A DNA stretch of 64,000 bases from contig NZ_RBWU01000008.1 in NCBI RefSeq assembly GCF_003634705.1, positions 372,001-436,000 on the forward strand, given 5' to 3'. A program made the translations under genes and the position numbers. This DNA comes from Actinomadura pelletieri DSM 43383. Its GTDB lineage: Bacteria; Actinomycetota; Actinomycetes; Streptosporangiales; Streptosporangiaceae. Positions 10,422-19,042 of this stretch are shown in pieces (position 1 is the stretch's first letter; each line of letters begins with the position of its first letter). Below the pieces are notes generated by a model, which saw only the letters and a program-made list of their open reading frames with translations, had not been told where the DNA came from and ran no database searches.

Positions 10422-11648
10422 ATGCATGATCGGCACCAGGCCAAAGGCGCCGAGATCAGGGCACCTCGCAGTGGACCCCGGGCGGCCGGACATCCGCCGC
10501 CCGCCCAAGGGCTTCTCGGCCTGCAGAGCGCGGCCGGCAACGCCGCCGTCGTCCAGATGCTCGGAAACGCCGATCGCTCCGAGCCCGTCGACGGGCACGT
10601 CGTGCAACGCTCACCGGCGACCTGGATGCAGTCCGAGGCGGTCACAATGGCGTTGCAACAGACCGGGGGGATGACCCCGTCGTCCCGCTGGCCCGCGGTG
10701 ACGCAGGCGGTGCGCGCCTACGGTCGGCTCGCACCCAACGACCTGTCCGGCCGCGCCGCCGCCCTGGACGCCCTCTCCCAAGCCATCGGCAACTGGCGGC
10801 AGAACCAGGAGACGGTGCGGCACCGCGCACCTTGGAGCAGCGCCAATGCCCGGCAAGCTGCCGTCAGCGCCCTGGAGGACCTGATCCGTCGCGAACGCGA
10901 CGAGATTCGCGGTCAACGGCAGACGCCGAGCGGGCCGGCCGAACCGGCACCGCCGTCCGCGGCGATGAGCATCCCGATGGGCGGCTCGCGAGCCGGAGAC
11001 ACCATGCCCGGACACGGCGGATCGTTGGATGACTCGGATCGCTCATGGTCCCCAACGCCCGACCTGAATGAAGGCGGGGTGGTCGCCAAGGCCGAGGCGC
11101 GGAAGAACGCCGCGCCGTTGCCTGCGCGCGTCCGTGTCCGCCTGCACCTCACCACGGACAGCAACGTCGGAGGCGTTCACCAGCGGGGCCTGAAGCCGAG
11201 TCAGGGGTCCGGTGGTATCGGCGTCAATCCGGAACCGGGCATGCCCGCAGACCCGGACCCGCATCACTTCTACGTGCTGACCGGCTCGAACCAGAAGAAC
11301 GAGAACCTCATCGCGAGCCAGGCCGGAGTTCGGGCGGTTCTCGTGCTGAGTTCGGACAGCGTGTCCTACGACAAGGACGTCAACTATCCAGACGGCGGAG
11401 CAGGGCGGTATGCCGGTGAGGCCCCCGCGGCGAGAAGCGCCAGAGGGGAGAGTAGGACCAGAGGCCCCATCTCCGTCGTGCTGCCACTCCGCGCGAGCGG
11501 CACGACCACGGACGAGGTGACGAACTTCGTCAACCAGCTCCGGGACCAAGGCGAGCCGCCACTCACCACCAGGGAGGTCATAGAGCGCATCGAGGGCGAA
11601 CTCATCCGCAGGTACGGGATCTTCCGCGTGGCCGACCACCTGTCCTAG
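10422..11648 (+). CDS. Putative contractile-injection-system cargo with possible ADP-ribosyltransferase-like toxin domain
   Basis: 408 residues, start ATG after GGAGGAG. The N-terminal motif LLGLQSAAGNAAVVQML (31-47), followed by a short linker and VVQRSP (60-65), is the signature found on actinobacterial proteins linked to extracellular contractile injection systems and similar polymorphic toxins. Residues 65-165 are a predicted helical domain. Residues 165-235 are a low-complexity Pro/Ser/Gly linker. The C-terminal part (236-408) begins LHLTTDSNVGGVHQRGL (241-257), a pattern like the His-Thr strand and following helix of ADP-ribosyltransferase or DarT-like folds, then a beta-rich AVLVLSSDSVSYDKD region (305-319). 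No signal peptide. No sheath, tube or baseplate gene lies nearby, and there is no obvious immunity gene. The toxin assignment is inference; the N-terminal motif is seen directly. Confidence 0.5.
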   Translation: MHDRHQAKGAEIRAPRSGPRAAGHPPPAQGLLGLQSAAGNAAVVQMLGNADRSEPVDGHVVQRSPATWMQSEAVTMALQQTGGMTPSSRWPAVTQAVRAYGRLAPNDLSGRAAALDALSQAIGNWRQNQETVRHRAPWSSANARQAAVSALEDLIRRERDEIRGQRQTPSGPAEPAPPSAAMSIPMGGSRAGDTMPGHGGSLDDSDRSWSPTPDLNEGGVVAKAEARKNAAPLPARVRVRLHLTTDSNVGGVHQRGLKPSQGSGGIGVNPEPGMPADPDPHHFYVLTGSNQKNENLIASQAGVRAVLVLSSDSVSYDKDVNYPDGGAGRYAGEAPAARSARGESRTRGPISVVLPLRASGTTTDEVTNFVNQLRDQGEPPLTTREVIERIEGELIRRYGIFRVADHLS

Positions 11649-11664
11649 GCGCCGAGCGCGTTAC

Positions 11665-11706
11665 CTGGTCGAGGAGGCGACGCCGAAGGCGAGCCTTCTC
11701 GACCAG
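11665..11706. terminator. Hairpin after the putative toxin gene
   Basis: CTGGTCGAG at 11665-11673 pairs with CTCGACCAG at 11698-11706; the 24-base interior can form a smaller CGCC/GGCG stem. It starts 17 bases past the stop codon, as a terminator would. Confidence 0.5.
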
Positions 11707-11764
11707 ACCGCGAAGCGGCGCGTGCTCGCACAATGAGCCCTGAGCGGAAGCAGATGAATGCAGC

Positions 11765-12193
11765 TTAGTCGGCTCGTGCGCCGGGTGGCGGCGCGGTGAG
11801 GGCGTAGATGAGCAGGATGCACAGGGAAATGGTGAGTACCGACCAGAGGGGGAACGCCACCAGGAACGCGAGGTGTCCGATGGCCGCGAGGAAGGCGAAC
11901 ACGACGCCGATGGCGCGTGCCCACATCTTTCCGCTCATGATCGCGGCGCCGACGCCGATCTGGATGATGCCGAGAATGAGCCAGATCCAGCCCCACGCGG
12001 TGTAGTCGAACACCATGATCTCGTTGTCGGCGACGAGGTAGTAGTCGTCCTTGAACAGGGCCACCAGTCCGTCGATGACGTTGAACGCGCCGACCACCAG
12101 CGCCACCGTGCCCGCGAAGGCGAGCCACCCGGACGTCCGGTACTGCCGGTGGGCCGTCGCCGAGGTCCTGCCAGGGGTCGTCTTGCTCGTCAT
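11765..12193 (-). CDS. Four-helix membrane protein, DUF7144-like
   Basis: 142 residues with four hydrophobic helices (about 23-45, 62-85, 90-110, 113-133) and short polar ends. The sequence pattern SGW.AFAG..., FNVIDGLVALFKDDYYLV, FDYTAWGWIWLILG matches a family of small integral membrane proteins common in actinobacteria that I recall as DUF7144; their function is unknown. The start at 12193 follows GGGGAGG; the frame extends 26 codons upstream without a ribosome site. It is convergent with the putative toxin gene, separated by the hairpin at 11665-11706. Nothing in the sequence marks it as an immunity protein, although its position makes that worth noting. Confidence 0.75.
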   Translation of the reverse strand: MTSKTTPGRTSATAHRQYRTSGWLAFAGTVALVVGAFNVIDGLVALFKDDYYLVADNEIMVFDYTAWGWIWLILGIIQIGVGAAIMSGKMWARAIGVVFAFLAAIGHLAFLVAFPLWSVLTISLCILLIYALTAPPPGARAD

Positions 12194-12337
12194 TTCGGGC
12201 CTCCCCACCCCGCAGCCTGGTCCGGCCGCGGTTTGATGACCGAAAAGTCCCCCTTGTCCAGGTGGTTGCAAACCCTGCTCAACCCGTATTTGGGGCTGTC
12301 CATAAGGAAATCTGAGCCGTCGTAGACCAATCGGTCG

Positions 12338-13111
12338 TCAGGGCGTGAGGGCCCTCTGGATCGCGATCTCCACGGGCGCGGTCGGCTCCTCCGGGTTGAG
12401 CGGGACGGTCGGGTGGAGCGGGGGTTGGGCCAGAAATCGGGGCGTCGTGCCGAGGTGGGGCCGGCCCGCGTGGACCAGGAACGGGTGGCAGAGATAGACG
12501 TCGCCCGCGCTGCCTGTGGCGAAGGCCGTCGGGCGGTGGGCGGAGGCGGCTTCCGCCTGGGTCGCGAGGGCGACGGCGTCCAGGCCGTCCTCGTGGTGCG
12601 GAGCCAGGACGCGGGCGACGTCCCGGTGGGAGCCGACGCGCAGACGGGTGGGGGCGTCGCGTTCGGTGACGTCGGAGAGCAGGAACAGCATCAGGAGCGC
12701 GCGGTCCCGGGAGCGGACGTTCGCGCGCCAGGTCAGGTAGTCGGTCGGGCTGGAGTCGGGTCCGGGGAAGCTGACGTCGACGTGCCAGTTGTCCACGACG
12801 GAGGGTTCATCGGGGGGAAAGCGGACGACGAAGCCGCCGAGGGACGCGCGGGGCTGCCAGCGGCCCTCGCCGACGAGGGCGTCGAACGCGCCATGGAGGC
12901 GCGGGGTGGTGGCGGCGGCGACGAACGGCGGCAGGTCGTAGCCGGGACGGGTGGCGATCGGGCGCGGCCAGGTGGACGGGTCGTCGGGTTCGGCGTCGAG
13001 GTCGTTCCAGATGATGGCGCGGCACTGGTCCGCGAGGTCGCGGGGGAACGCCTCCTTGAGGGCGACGAAGCCGTTCTCGATGAAGGCGTTGCGCTGTTCG
13101 GCGTCGAGCAT
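12338..13111 (-). CDS. Phytanoyl-CoA dioxygenase family protein (Fe/2OG)
   Basis: 257 residues from the ATG at 13111; no clear ribosome site is visible, so a nearby GTG start is possible. The double-stranded beta-helix dioxygenase residues are present: His110-Val-Asp112 in NWHVDVSF for iron, a distal histidine around 209-214 in YLCHPFLVHAGRPH, and an arginine after it (TTPRF) for 2-oxoglutarate. PhyH-family enzymes hydroxylate unactivated carbons of acyl-CoAs or small secondary metabolites. It is divergent from the acyl-CoA ligase operon (start 13402), and may prepare the substrate for that pathway. That link is contextual only. Confidence 0.82.
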   Translation of the reverse strand: MLDAEQRNAFIENGFVALKEAFPRDLADQCRAIIWNDLDAEPDDPSTWPRPIATRPGYDLPPFVAAATTPRLHGAFDALVGEGRWQPRASLGGFVVRFPPDEPSVVDNWHVDVSFPGPDSSPTDYLTWRANVRSRDRALLMLFLLSDVTERDAPTRLRVGSHRDVARVLAPHHEDGLDAVALATQAEAASAHRPTAFATGSAGDVYLCHPFLVHAGRPHLGTTPRFLAQPPLHPTVPLNPEEPTAPVEIAIQRALTP

Positions 13112-13401
13112 GAAGACCACGATGACGGGCGGTGCGCGAAGGACGCGAACCGTTTTCGGGCTGAGTGGTGGGTAGGAGAAGTCTGGCCGCAATGGGGTGT
13201 GGCCCTCGTCACATGGGTTGACGATCGTCCCAGTAAGGCCATAGAAGTGCAGCTTTGTTGATGTCCGCGACTGTTGCCGGGTTCAGTGTTTCATGTTCAT
13301 CTATTTACGGTGATGTCCGGTTGAGACACGCCATCCGTCGATTTCGCCCGCCCACCACCGACGACGCACGCACGCAGCACGCAGCGACAGCGGAGGTCCG
13401 G

Positions 13402-14988
13402 ATGCGCAAGGAGACGCTGGAGAGCTTCGTCCTCGGGGACGTTCTCCGGTCGCAGGCGCAGGCCCATCGAACCCAGACGTTTCTCAAGTTCCGGGACGGC
13501 GAGATCACCTACGGCGAGGTCGACGCCGCCGCCGACCGGATGGCCCGAGCGCTCGGCGGCGCGGGCATCGGGCGCGGCGACCATGTCGGGCTGATGCTGC
13601 CCAACTGCGCCGACTTCGTCCATCTGATCTTCGCGTTGGCGCGGCTGGGCGCCGTGGCCGTCCCCATCAACATCGCGTATCGGGGCGAACTGCTGCGGCA
13701 TGTGCTGGACAGCTCCGACGCCGGATGGCTCATCGTGGACGGGCCCTACGCCGAGCGGCTCCCCGAGATCGCGGAACGGCTGCCGAAACTGGGCGGGGTC
13801 ATCGTCCGGGACGCCGCCGAGAACGGCGTGCTGCTGGAACGGCTCGGCAAGCCCGCGCGGGAGCTGGCGTCCCTGCCCCCGGACGGCGACGGCCGTGTGG
13901 ACGTGCCGGTCGGCTTCGGTGACATGCAGGCGATCATGTACACGTCCGGGACGACGGGCCCGTCCAAGGGCGCGATGGTGCCGCACGCCCTGGCGCTGAC
14001 CTGCGCCTATGACTCGCTGGACTTCCTGGACCGGTGGGGTAAGACGATCTACTGTCCGCTGCCGCTGTTCCACGCGGCGGCGCTGTGGGACGGGATGCTG
14101 TCCGCGCTGCTCGGCGGCGGGTCCATCGCGATCGTCGAGCGGTTCAGCGCGTCGCGGTTCTGGGACGACGTCCGCCGCTTCGACGCCCAGGTCTGTATGA
14201 GCGTGTTCTCGATGATCCCGATCCTGCTGAACCGTCCGCCGACGTCCAGGGACAAGGACCACCGGCTGGAGACCTTCTATATGGGCAAGTCCAGCCTGGA
14301 CGAGCCGATGCGGGAGCGGTTCGGGGTGCGGTCGGTGGAGACGTACACCAGCACGGAGGCCGGGATCGCGACGGGCAGCCCGTACGGGGAGTGGCGGGTC
14401 GGGTCGTGCGGGCAGGCGCACGAGGAACGGTTCCAGGTCGCGGTGGTCGACGAGCACGACCGGGAACTCGGCCCGGGTGAGCCGGGGGAGTTGGTGCTGC
14501 GGCCGAAGCAGCCGTTCGTCCTCACGACCGGCTACTACGGGAACTGGGAGGCGACCACGCAGTGCTTCCGGAACATGTGGTTCCACACCGGAGATCGGGT
14601 ATGGCGCGATGACGACGGTTACTTCTACTTCCTTGACCGGATGAAGGACGCGATCCGCCGGCGTGGTGAGAACATCTCCGCCTTCGACCTGGAGACGGAG
14701 ATCAATCAGCATCCGGCGGTGTTGGAGTGCGCCGCGATCGGCGTGCCCTCGGAACTGGAGGACGAGGACATCAAGGTGTCGATCGTGGTGCAGCCGGACA
14801 CCGGGCTGGACCCGGAGGAGCTGGTGGCCTACTGCGAGGAGCGGTTGCCACGTTCCATGGTGCCGCGTTACGTCGAGTTCGTGGAGGCGCTCCCGCGCAC
14901 GCCCACCGACAAGGTCGCCAAGTACAAGCTCCGGGCCCAGGGCGAGCACGGCGTCACCGCGACCACCTGGGACCGGGAGGCGCAGTGA
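13402..14988 (+). CDS. AMP-forming acyl-CoA ligase
   Basis: 528 residues, start after GGAGG with five-base spacing. It has the AMP-binding P-loop YTSGTTGPSKG (180-190), the STEAGIATGS motif that contacts adenine, the hinge and GEN motif (FLDRMKDAIRRRGENIS), and the C-terminal domain with the catalytic lysine near residue 504 in PRTPTDKVAKY. It resembles crotonobetaine/carnitine-CoA ligase (CaiC) and related actinobacterial FadD/Acs-like ligases. It should activate a carboxylic acid to its CoA thioester for the enzymes that follow. First gene of a five-gene operon; its stop overlaps the GTG of the next gene as GTGA. The substrate is unknown. Confidence 0.85.
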   Translation: MRKETLESFVLGDVLRSQAQAHRTQTFLKFRDGEITYGEVDAAADRMARALGGAGIGRGDHVGLMLPNCADFVHLIFALARLGAVAVPINIAYRGELLRHVLDSSDAGWLIVDGPYAERLPEIAERLPKLGGVIVRDAAENGVLLERLGKPARELASLPPDGDGRVDVPVGFGDMQAIMYTSGTTGPSKGAMVPHALALTCAYDSLDFLDRWGKTIYCPLPLFHAAALWDGMLSALLGGGSIAIVERFSASRFWDDVRRFDAQVCMSVFSMIPILLNRPPTSRDKDHRLETFYMGKSSLDEPMRERFGVRSVETYTSTEAGIATGSPYGEWRVGSCGQAHEERFQVAVVDEHDRELGPGEPGELVLRPKQPFVLTTGYYGNWEATTQCFRNMWFHTGDRVWRDDDGYFYFLDRMKDAIRRRGENISAFDLETEINQHPAVLECAAIGVPSELEDEDIKVSIVVQPDTGLDPEELVAYCEERLPRSMVPRYVEFVEALPRTPTDKVAKYKLRAQGEHGVTATTWDREAQ

Positions 14989-16217
14989 ACTGGGACGACA
15001 CACCGGAACAGGCCGCCTTCCGTGAAGAGGTGCGCGCCTTCGTCCAGGAGAGGTTCCCCGCGTCGTACCGTCCGGCGGAAGACGAGGAGCAGAGCCTCGA
15101 ACCGGAGGACGTCGCGGGCTACAACTGGCCCGTCGACCGGGTCGCGGACGACCCGGAGCGGCGTGAGGGCGCCCGCGCGTGGGCGGCGGCGCTGGCCGAG
15201 CGCGGCTGGATCGCGCCGCACTGGCCGAAGGAGTACGGCGGCGCCGGGTTGTCGGCCATGGAGGAGTTCATCCTGCACGAGGAGATGATGCGGGCGCGGG
15301 TGCCGGTCGTGAACGGCATCGGCGCGTTCCTCCTCGGGCCGACCCTGCTGGTGCACGGCACGGACGAGCAGAAGGCCGCCCATCTCCCGGCGATCGCGAA
15401 GGGCGAGGCGACCTGGGCGCAGGGCTTCTCCGAACCGGGCTCCGGCTCCGACCTGGCGTCGCTGCGCACCAGGGCAGTCCGGGACGGTGACGAGTACATC
15501 GTCGACGGGCAGAAGGTGTGGACGTCCCTCGGCCAGTACGCCGACTGGTTGTTCGTCCTGGTACGCACCGATCCCGACGCCGAACGTCCGCACCGCGGCA
15601 TCACGTTCCTGCTCGTCGAGGCGAACGCGCCGGGCGTGACGATCCGTCCCATCACCGACATCCGAGGCGCGGCACCGTTCTGCGAGATCTTCTTCGAGGG
15701 CGTCCGGGTGCCCGTGGCGAACCGCGTCGGGGACGAGAACCGCGGCTGGTACGTGGCGATGTCCGCGCTCGGCTTCGAACGGGCCGGAATCGGCGCGACG
15801 ATCAAGTACGAGCAGGCCCTCGCCGAACTCGTCACCTACCTGCGCTCCCCGGACGGACGCCGTTTCGCCCGCACGAGCCCCGCGCTGCGCCAGGAGATCG
15901 CCCGCCGCCAGACCGAGATCCGGGTCCTGTACAACCTGGCCCGCTACACCGTGTCGCGGCAGGCCGCGGGTGCCGAGCCCGACTTCGAGGCGTCCATCAA
16001 CCAGCTCTTCGGCGCCGAACTGCACCAGCGCCTCGCCGCGACGGGCGCCCGCGCGTTTGGCTCGTCGGCCGCGCTGTGGGAACGCGACGGCGCCCCCATG
16101 AACGCCCTGTTCACGCACATGCGCAGAGACTCGGTCGCGTCCACCTTCCTCGGCGGCACCACCGAGATCCAGCGGAACGTCATCGCGACCCGAGGCCTGA
16201 ACCTGCCCCGAAGCTGA
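14985..16217 (+). CDS. Acyl-CoA dehydrogenase (FadE-type)
   Basis: 410 residues from a GTG overlapping the ligase stop, with GGGAGG upstream. The FAD-binding motif is GFSEPGSGSDLASLRT; the C-terminus reads TFLGGTTEIQRNVIATRGL. The residue that is Glu in YEGT-type enzymes is Gly here, so the catalytic base must lie elsewhere. This is typical of FadE subunits that work in alpha2beta2 pairs in mycobacterial sterol and acyl-CoA catabolism. The operon also encodes a second, shorter dehydrogenase (17951-19033), a likely partner. The reaction would be alpha,beta-dehydrogenation of an unusual, possibly branched or cyclic acyl-CoA. Confidence 0.87.
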   Translation: MNWDDTPEQAAFREEVRAFVQERFPASYRPAEDEEQSLEPEDVAGYNWPVDRVADDPERREGARAWAAALAERGWIAPHWPKEYGGAGLSAMEEFILHEEMMRARVPVVNGIGAFLLGPTLLVHGTDEQKAAHLPAIAKGEATWAQGFSEPGSGSDLASLRTRAVRDGDEYIVDGQKVWTSLGQYADWLFVLVRTDPDAERPHRGITFLLVEANAPGVTIRPITDIRGAAPFCEIFFEGVRVPVANRVGDENRGWYVAMSALGFERAGIGATIKYEQALAELVTYLRSPDGRRFARTSPALRQEIARRQTEIRVLYNLARYTVSRQAAGAEPDFEASINQLFGAELHQRLAATGARAFGSSAALWERDGAPMNALFTHMRRDSVASTFLGGTTEIQRNVIATRGLNLPRS

Positions 16218-16260
16218 ACACACCGACCGGTTCATCGACCACGAGGAGGAGCGGAACCCC

Positions 16261-17019
16261 ATGCCAGACGGGAACGCCTACGAGACCGTCGATCTGCGGA
16301 TCGAGGAACGAGTGGCCTGGCTGACGTTGAACCGGCCGGAGAAGCTCAACGCGCTGACCCCGACGACGATGACGGAACTGCGCGACATCTTCACCCGCGT
16401 CGACGACGACGAGGACGTCTGCGTGGTGGTGCTGCGCGGCGCCGGAGAACGCGCGTTCTGCGCCGGAATGGACCTCGGCTGGTCGGAGAAACTGACGCCG
16501 CGCGAACGGATCGAGCAGGGACGGCTCGGCGAGAAGACGTTCGCGATGATGGAGCGGCTGTCGGTCCCCGTGATCGCGGCCGTGCACGGGTACGCGGTCG
16601 GCGGTGGCCTCGAACTGGCGCTGGCGGCGGACTTCATCGTCGCGTCCGACAACGCGAAGGTCGGCCTCGTCGAGATCACGCTGTCGGCGCGTCCGCCGTA
16701 CCGGCCGAAGATGACCGAGGACGGTGATCCCGACCAGCCCGAGTTCGGCGGGTCCGCGCCCGGCTGGGGCGGCGTGAAACGGCTGCCGGAACGCATCGGC
16801 AAGGCCCGCGCGAAGGAACTGCTGTTCACCGGCGCCCGGATCGACGCCGAACGCGCCTTCAAGCTGGGCCTGGTCAACGACGTGTATCCGGCGGACGAGT
16901 TCGACAAGCGGGTCGGTGAGCTGGCCGAACGCATCGCCGCGATGAACCGCTACAACCTGCGTCTCGTCAAGGAACTGGTCACCTACGGCTACGACTGGAT
17001 CGAGCCGCACCCGAGCTAG
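16261..17019 (+). CDS. Enoyl-CoA hydratase/isomerase family protein
   Basis: 252 residues, crotonase fold. The first oxyanion-hole segment is FCAGMDLGW (about 65-73), the second GYAVGGGLELALAADF (about 107-122). The region that normally reads GLIPGAGG is replaced by a longer Pro/Asp/Gly-rich stretch (about 141-175, SARPPYRPKMTEDGDPDQPE) before WGGVKRLPERIG, so one of the two catalytic glutamates of standard hydratases is not obvious. It may be a hydratase, isomerase or C-C hydrolase of the superfamily. It sits 43 bp after the dehydrogenase, and its stop codon is part of the AGGAGG used by the next gene, so the two are coupled. Confidence 0.83.
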   Translation: MPDGNAYETVDLRIEERVAWLTLNRPEKLNALTPTTMTELRDIFTRVDDDEDVCVVVLRGAGERAFCAGMDLGWSEKLTPRERIEQGRLGEKTFAMMERLSVPVIAAVHGYAVGGGLELALAADFIVASDNAKVGLVEITLSARPPYRPKMTEDGDPDQPEFGGSAPGWGGVKRLPERIGKARAKELLFTGARIDAERAFKLGLVNDVYPADEFDKRVGELAERIAAMNRYNLRLVKELVTYGYDWIEPHPS

Positions 17020-17027
17020 GAGGACCC

Positions 17028-17960
17028 GTGCAGATCTACCGCATCGACCATGTCGCGCAGGTGACCCCCGACCTCGACGCGCAGGTGGCGCTGCTGGAGG
17101 GCCTGTTCGGGTTCCGGCGCGTCCGGAGCTGGAACAACCCGGCCGAAGGGGTGCGCGGCACCCGGCTGGAGATCCCCGGCAGTCACGGTCAGGCGTGGGA
17201 GGTGGTCGCGCCCGCCGGTGACGACTCCGCGCTCCAGACGTTCCTGGACGACCACGGCGGACGCCCCGGCCTGCACCACGTGGGCGCGGAGGTGCCCGAC
17301 CTGGAGGCCGTCCGCGCCGAACTCGAAGGACGCGGCATCAAACCGACCGACGGGGGACGCTGGCTGGAGGCGTCACTGAGCCCGCCCGAACACGGCCCCG
17401 GCGTCCTGTTCCGCTTCCGCGGCCCCGGCAGCCTCGACATGTGCGGCGACTCCACCGACTCCGTCGCCGAGACGACGACCGTGGACGGGCCGTCCCTCGG
17501 CATCGTCGCGCTCGACCACATCTGCCAGGCGTTCCCCGACCGCGACGTCCTCGCCCGCTGGTACCACGACCTCGCCGGTTTCGTGCAGGTGTGGCGGACC
17601 GCGGACGACGAACATCCCGACATGGCCGACCTCGTCCTGAACATCCCCGGCTCGTCGATCTGCTGGGAAGTCATCATGCCGCGCGGCGAGGACTCGTTCA
17701 TCGAACGGTTCTGGGAGCGCAACGGCGCCGCCGCCCACCATGTCACGTTCGAGGTGGCCGACTGGGACGCGGCGCTGGCGGCCTGCGACCACCACGACAC
17801 GCCGACGTTCGGCGAGAACGAGGGCAGCACGGACGGCGCGGCGTGGAAGGACACGTTCATCCACCCGAAGCACACCGGCGGTGTCCTGGTCCAGTTGTTC
17901 TGGGAGGAACGGCCGGGTGTGTGGGTCCGCTCTGACAAGGTGCCGCCGCGATGGACCTGA
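17028..17960 (+). CDS. Two-domain VOC (glyoxalase/extradiol-type) protein
   Basis: 310 residues from a GTG preceded by AGGAGG that overlaps the upstream stop. Two vicinal-oxygen-chelate modules are visible: residues 1-135 (IYRIDHVAQVTPDLD ... GLHHVGAEVPDLEAV) and 158-300 (IVALDHICQAFPDRD ... HHVTFEVADWDAAL). Each begins with an 'xxDHv' strand and has a mid-domain HHV strand, the usual metal-ligand positions. This repeat layout fits methylmalonyl-CoA epimerase-like, glyoxalase or extradiol dioxygenase relatives. Given the acyl-CoA operon, an acyl-CoA epimerase or isomerase role is plausible, but a dioxygenase is possible. It overlaps the next gene by 10 bp. Confidence 0.72.
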   Translation: MQIYRIDHVAQVTPDLDAQVALLEGLFGFRRVRSWNNPAEGVRGTRLEIPGSHGQAWEVVAPAGDDSALQTFLDDHGGRPGLHHVGAEVPDLEAVRAELEGRGIKPTDGGRWLEASLSPPEHGPGVLFRFRGPGSLDMCGDSTDSVAETTTVDGPSLGIVALDHICQAFPDRDVLARWYHDLAGFVQVWRTADDEHPDMADLVLNIPGSSICWEVIMPRGEDSFIERFWERNGAAAHHVTFEVADWDAALAACDHHDTPTFGENEGSTDGAAWKDTFIHPKHTGGVLVQLFWEERPGVWVRSDKVPPRWT

Positions 17961-19033
17961 GCCTCACCGAAGACCAGGAACTGATCGTCTCCACCGCCCG
18001 CGAACTCCTGGAGACCCGGGCCGCGACCGCCGGGGCCCGCGCGATGGACGGCGACCGCGCCGGATACTCCGCCGCGCTGTGGAAGGAGATGGTGGACCTC
18101 GGCTGGACGGGCCTCGCGTTCCCCGAGGAGCACGGCGGCGTGGGCGGTGACTTCCTCGACGTCTGCCTGCTGTTCGAGCAACTCGGCTACGCCCAGGTCC
18201 CGAGCCCGCTGCTGACCTCCGTCGCGTCCTGCGGCATGCCGATCGCCCGGTACGGGACGTCCGAACAAAAGGAGAACTGGCTCAACGCCATCTCTGAAGG
18301 CCACATCGCCGCCGCCGCACCGCTCCCTTGGGACCGTCCCGACGAAGGCCCGACAGCGACCCGCGACGGCACCGATTCCGTCCTGAACGGCACCGCGACG
18401 TTCGTTCCCTACGCGGCGTCCGCCGAGAACATCCTTGTGGCGGCCCGCCTGGACGGCGAACCACACGCCTTCTGGGTGGACGCCTCGTCGGTGACGATCC
18501 GCCCTCTCGAAACGGTCGGCATAGACCGTCCCTGCCACATCGACCTGTCGAACGTCCGCGTCCCTGCCGCCAACGTGCTCAACACGGAAGCCGCCGACGC
18601 CATCCCTTTGTTCGGTGCGGCGGCCACCTGCGCCGAAATGGTCGGCGCCGCCCAACGCGTCCTGGACATGACGGTCCAGTACGCGACGGAACGAGAACAG
18701 TTCGGCCGTCCCATCGGGTCGTTCCAGGCCGTCCAACACCACTGCGCCGACATGGCCATCGACGTGCTCGGCTCCCGCTTCATCGCCTTCGAGGCCATCT
18801 GGCTCCTGTCGGCGAACCGGGACGCGACACAGGAGGTGTCCATGGCCAAGGCGTGGGTGAGCGAGGCGTACGAACGCGTCTGCGCCCTGGGCCACCAGGT
18901 GCACGGCGCGATCGGCTTCACCGCCGAACACGACCTGCACCTTTTCTCCCGCCACGCCATGGCCACGTCCCTGGCCTTCGGCGACGGCGACCTCCACTAC
19001 GAAACCCTCGCCACCACCCTCAACCTCCCCTGA
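17951..19033 (+). CDS. Acyl-CoA dehydrogenase, short partner subunit
   Basis: 360 residues, shorter than its operon partner at 14985. N-terminal helical domain with GWTGLAFPEEHGGVGG; a degenerate flavin region (WDRPDEGPTATRDG in place of TEPxxGSD); C-terminal domain with QFGRPIGSFQAVQHHCADM and HQVHGAIGFTAEHDL. The end reads SRHAMATSLAFGDGD and has no EGT motif. In mycobacteria, short FadE proteins of this kind form alpha2beta2 heterotetramers with a longer FadE encoded nearby, sharing FAD sites. I infer the same here. Last gene of the operon that starts at 13402. Confidence 0.85.
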   Translation: MDLSLTEDQELIVSTARELLETRAATAGARAMDGDRAGYSAALWKEMVDLGWTGLAFPEEHGGVGGDFLDVCLLFEQLGYAQVPSPLLTSVASCGMPIARYGTSEQKENWLNAISEGHIAAAAPLPWDRPDEGPTATRDGTDSVLNGTATFVPYAASAENILVAARLDGEPHAFWVDASSVTIRPLETVGIDRPCHIDLSNVRVPAANVLNTEAADAIPLFGAAATCAEMVGAAQRVLDMTVQYATEREQFGRPIGSFQAVQHHCADMAIDVLGSRFIAFEAIWLLSANRDATQEVSMAKAWVSEAYERVCALGHQVHGAIGFTAEHDLHLFSRHAMATSLAFGDGDLHYETLATTLNLP

Positions 19034-19042
19034 CCGCCCCGC

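Noticed and set aside
13402-19033. A carnitine degradation operon, because the ligase resembles CaiC
   Set aside because: The other members (two FadE-type dehydrogenases, VOC protein, loop-extended crotonase) do not match the cai pathway, and no CaiA/CaiB-like pair is in this operon.
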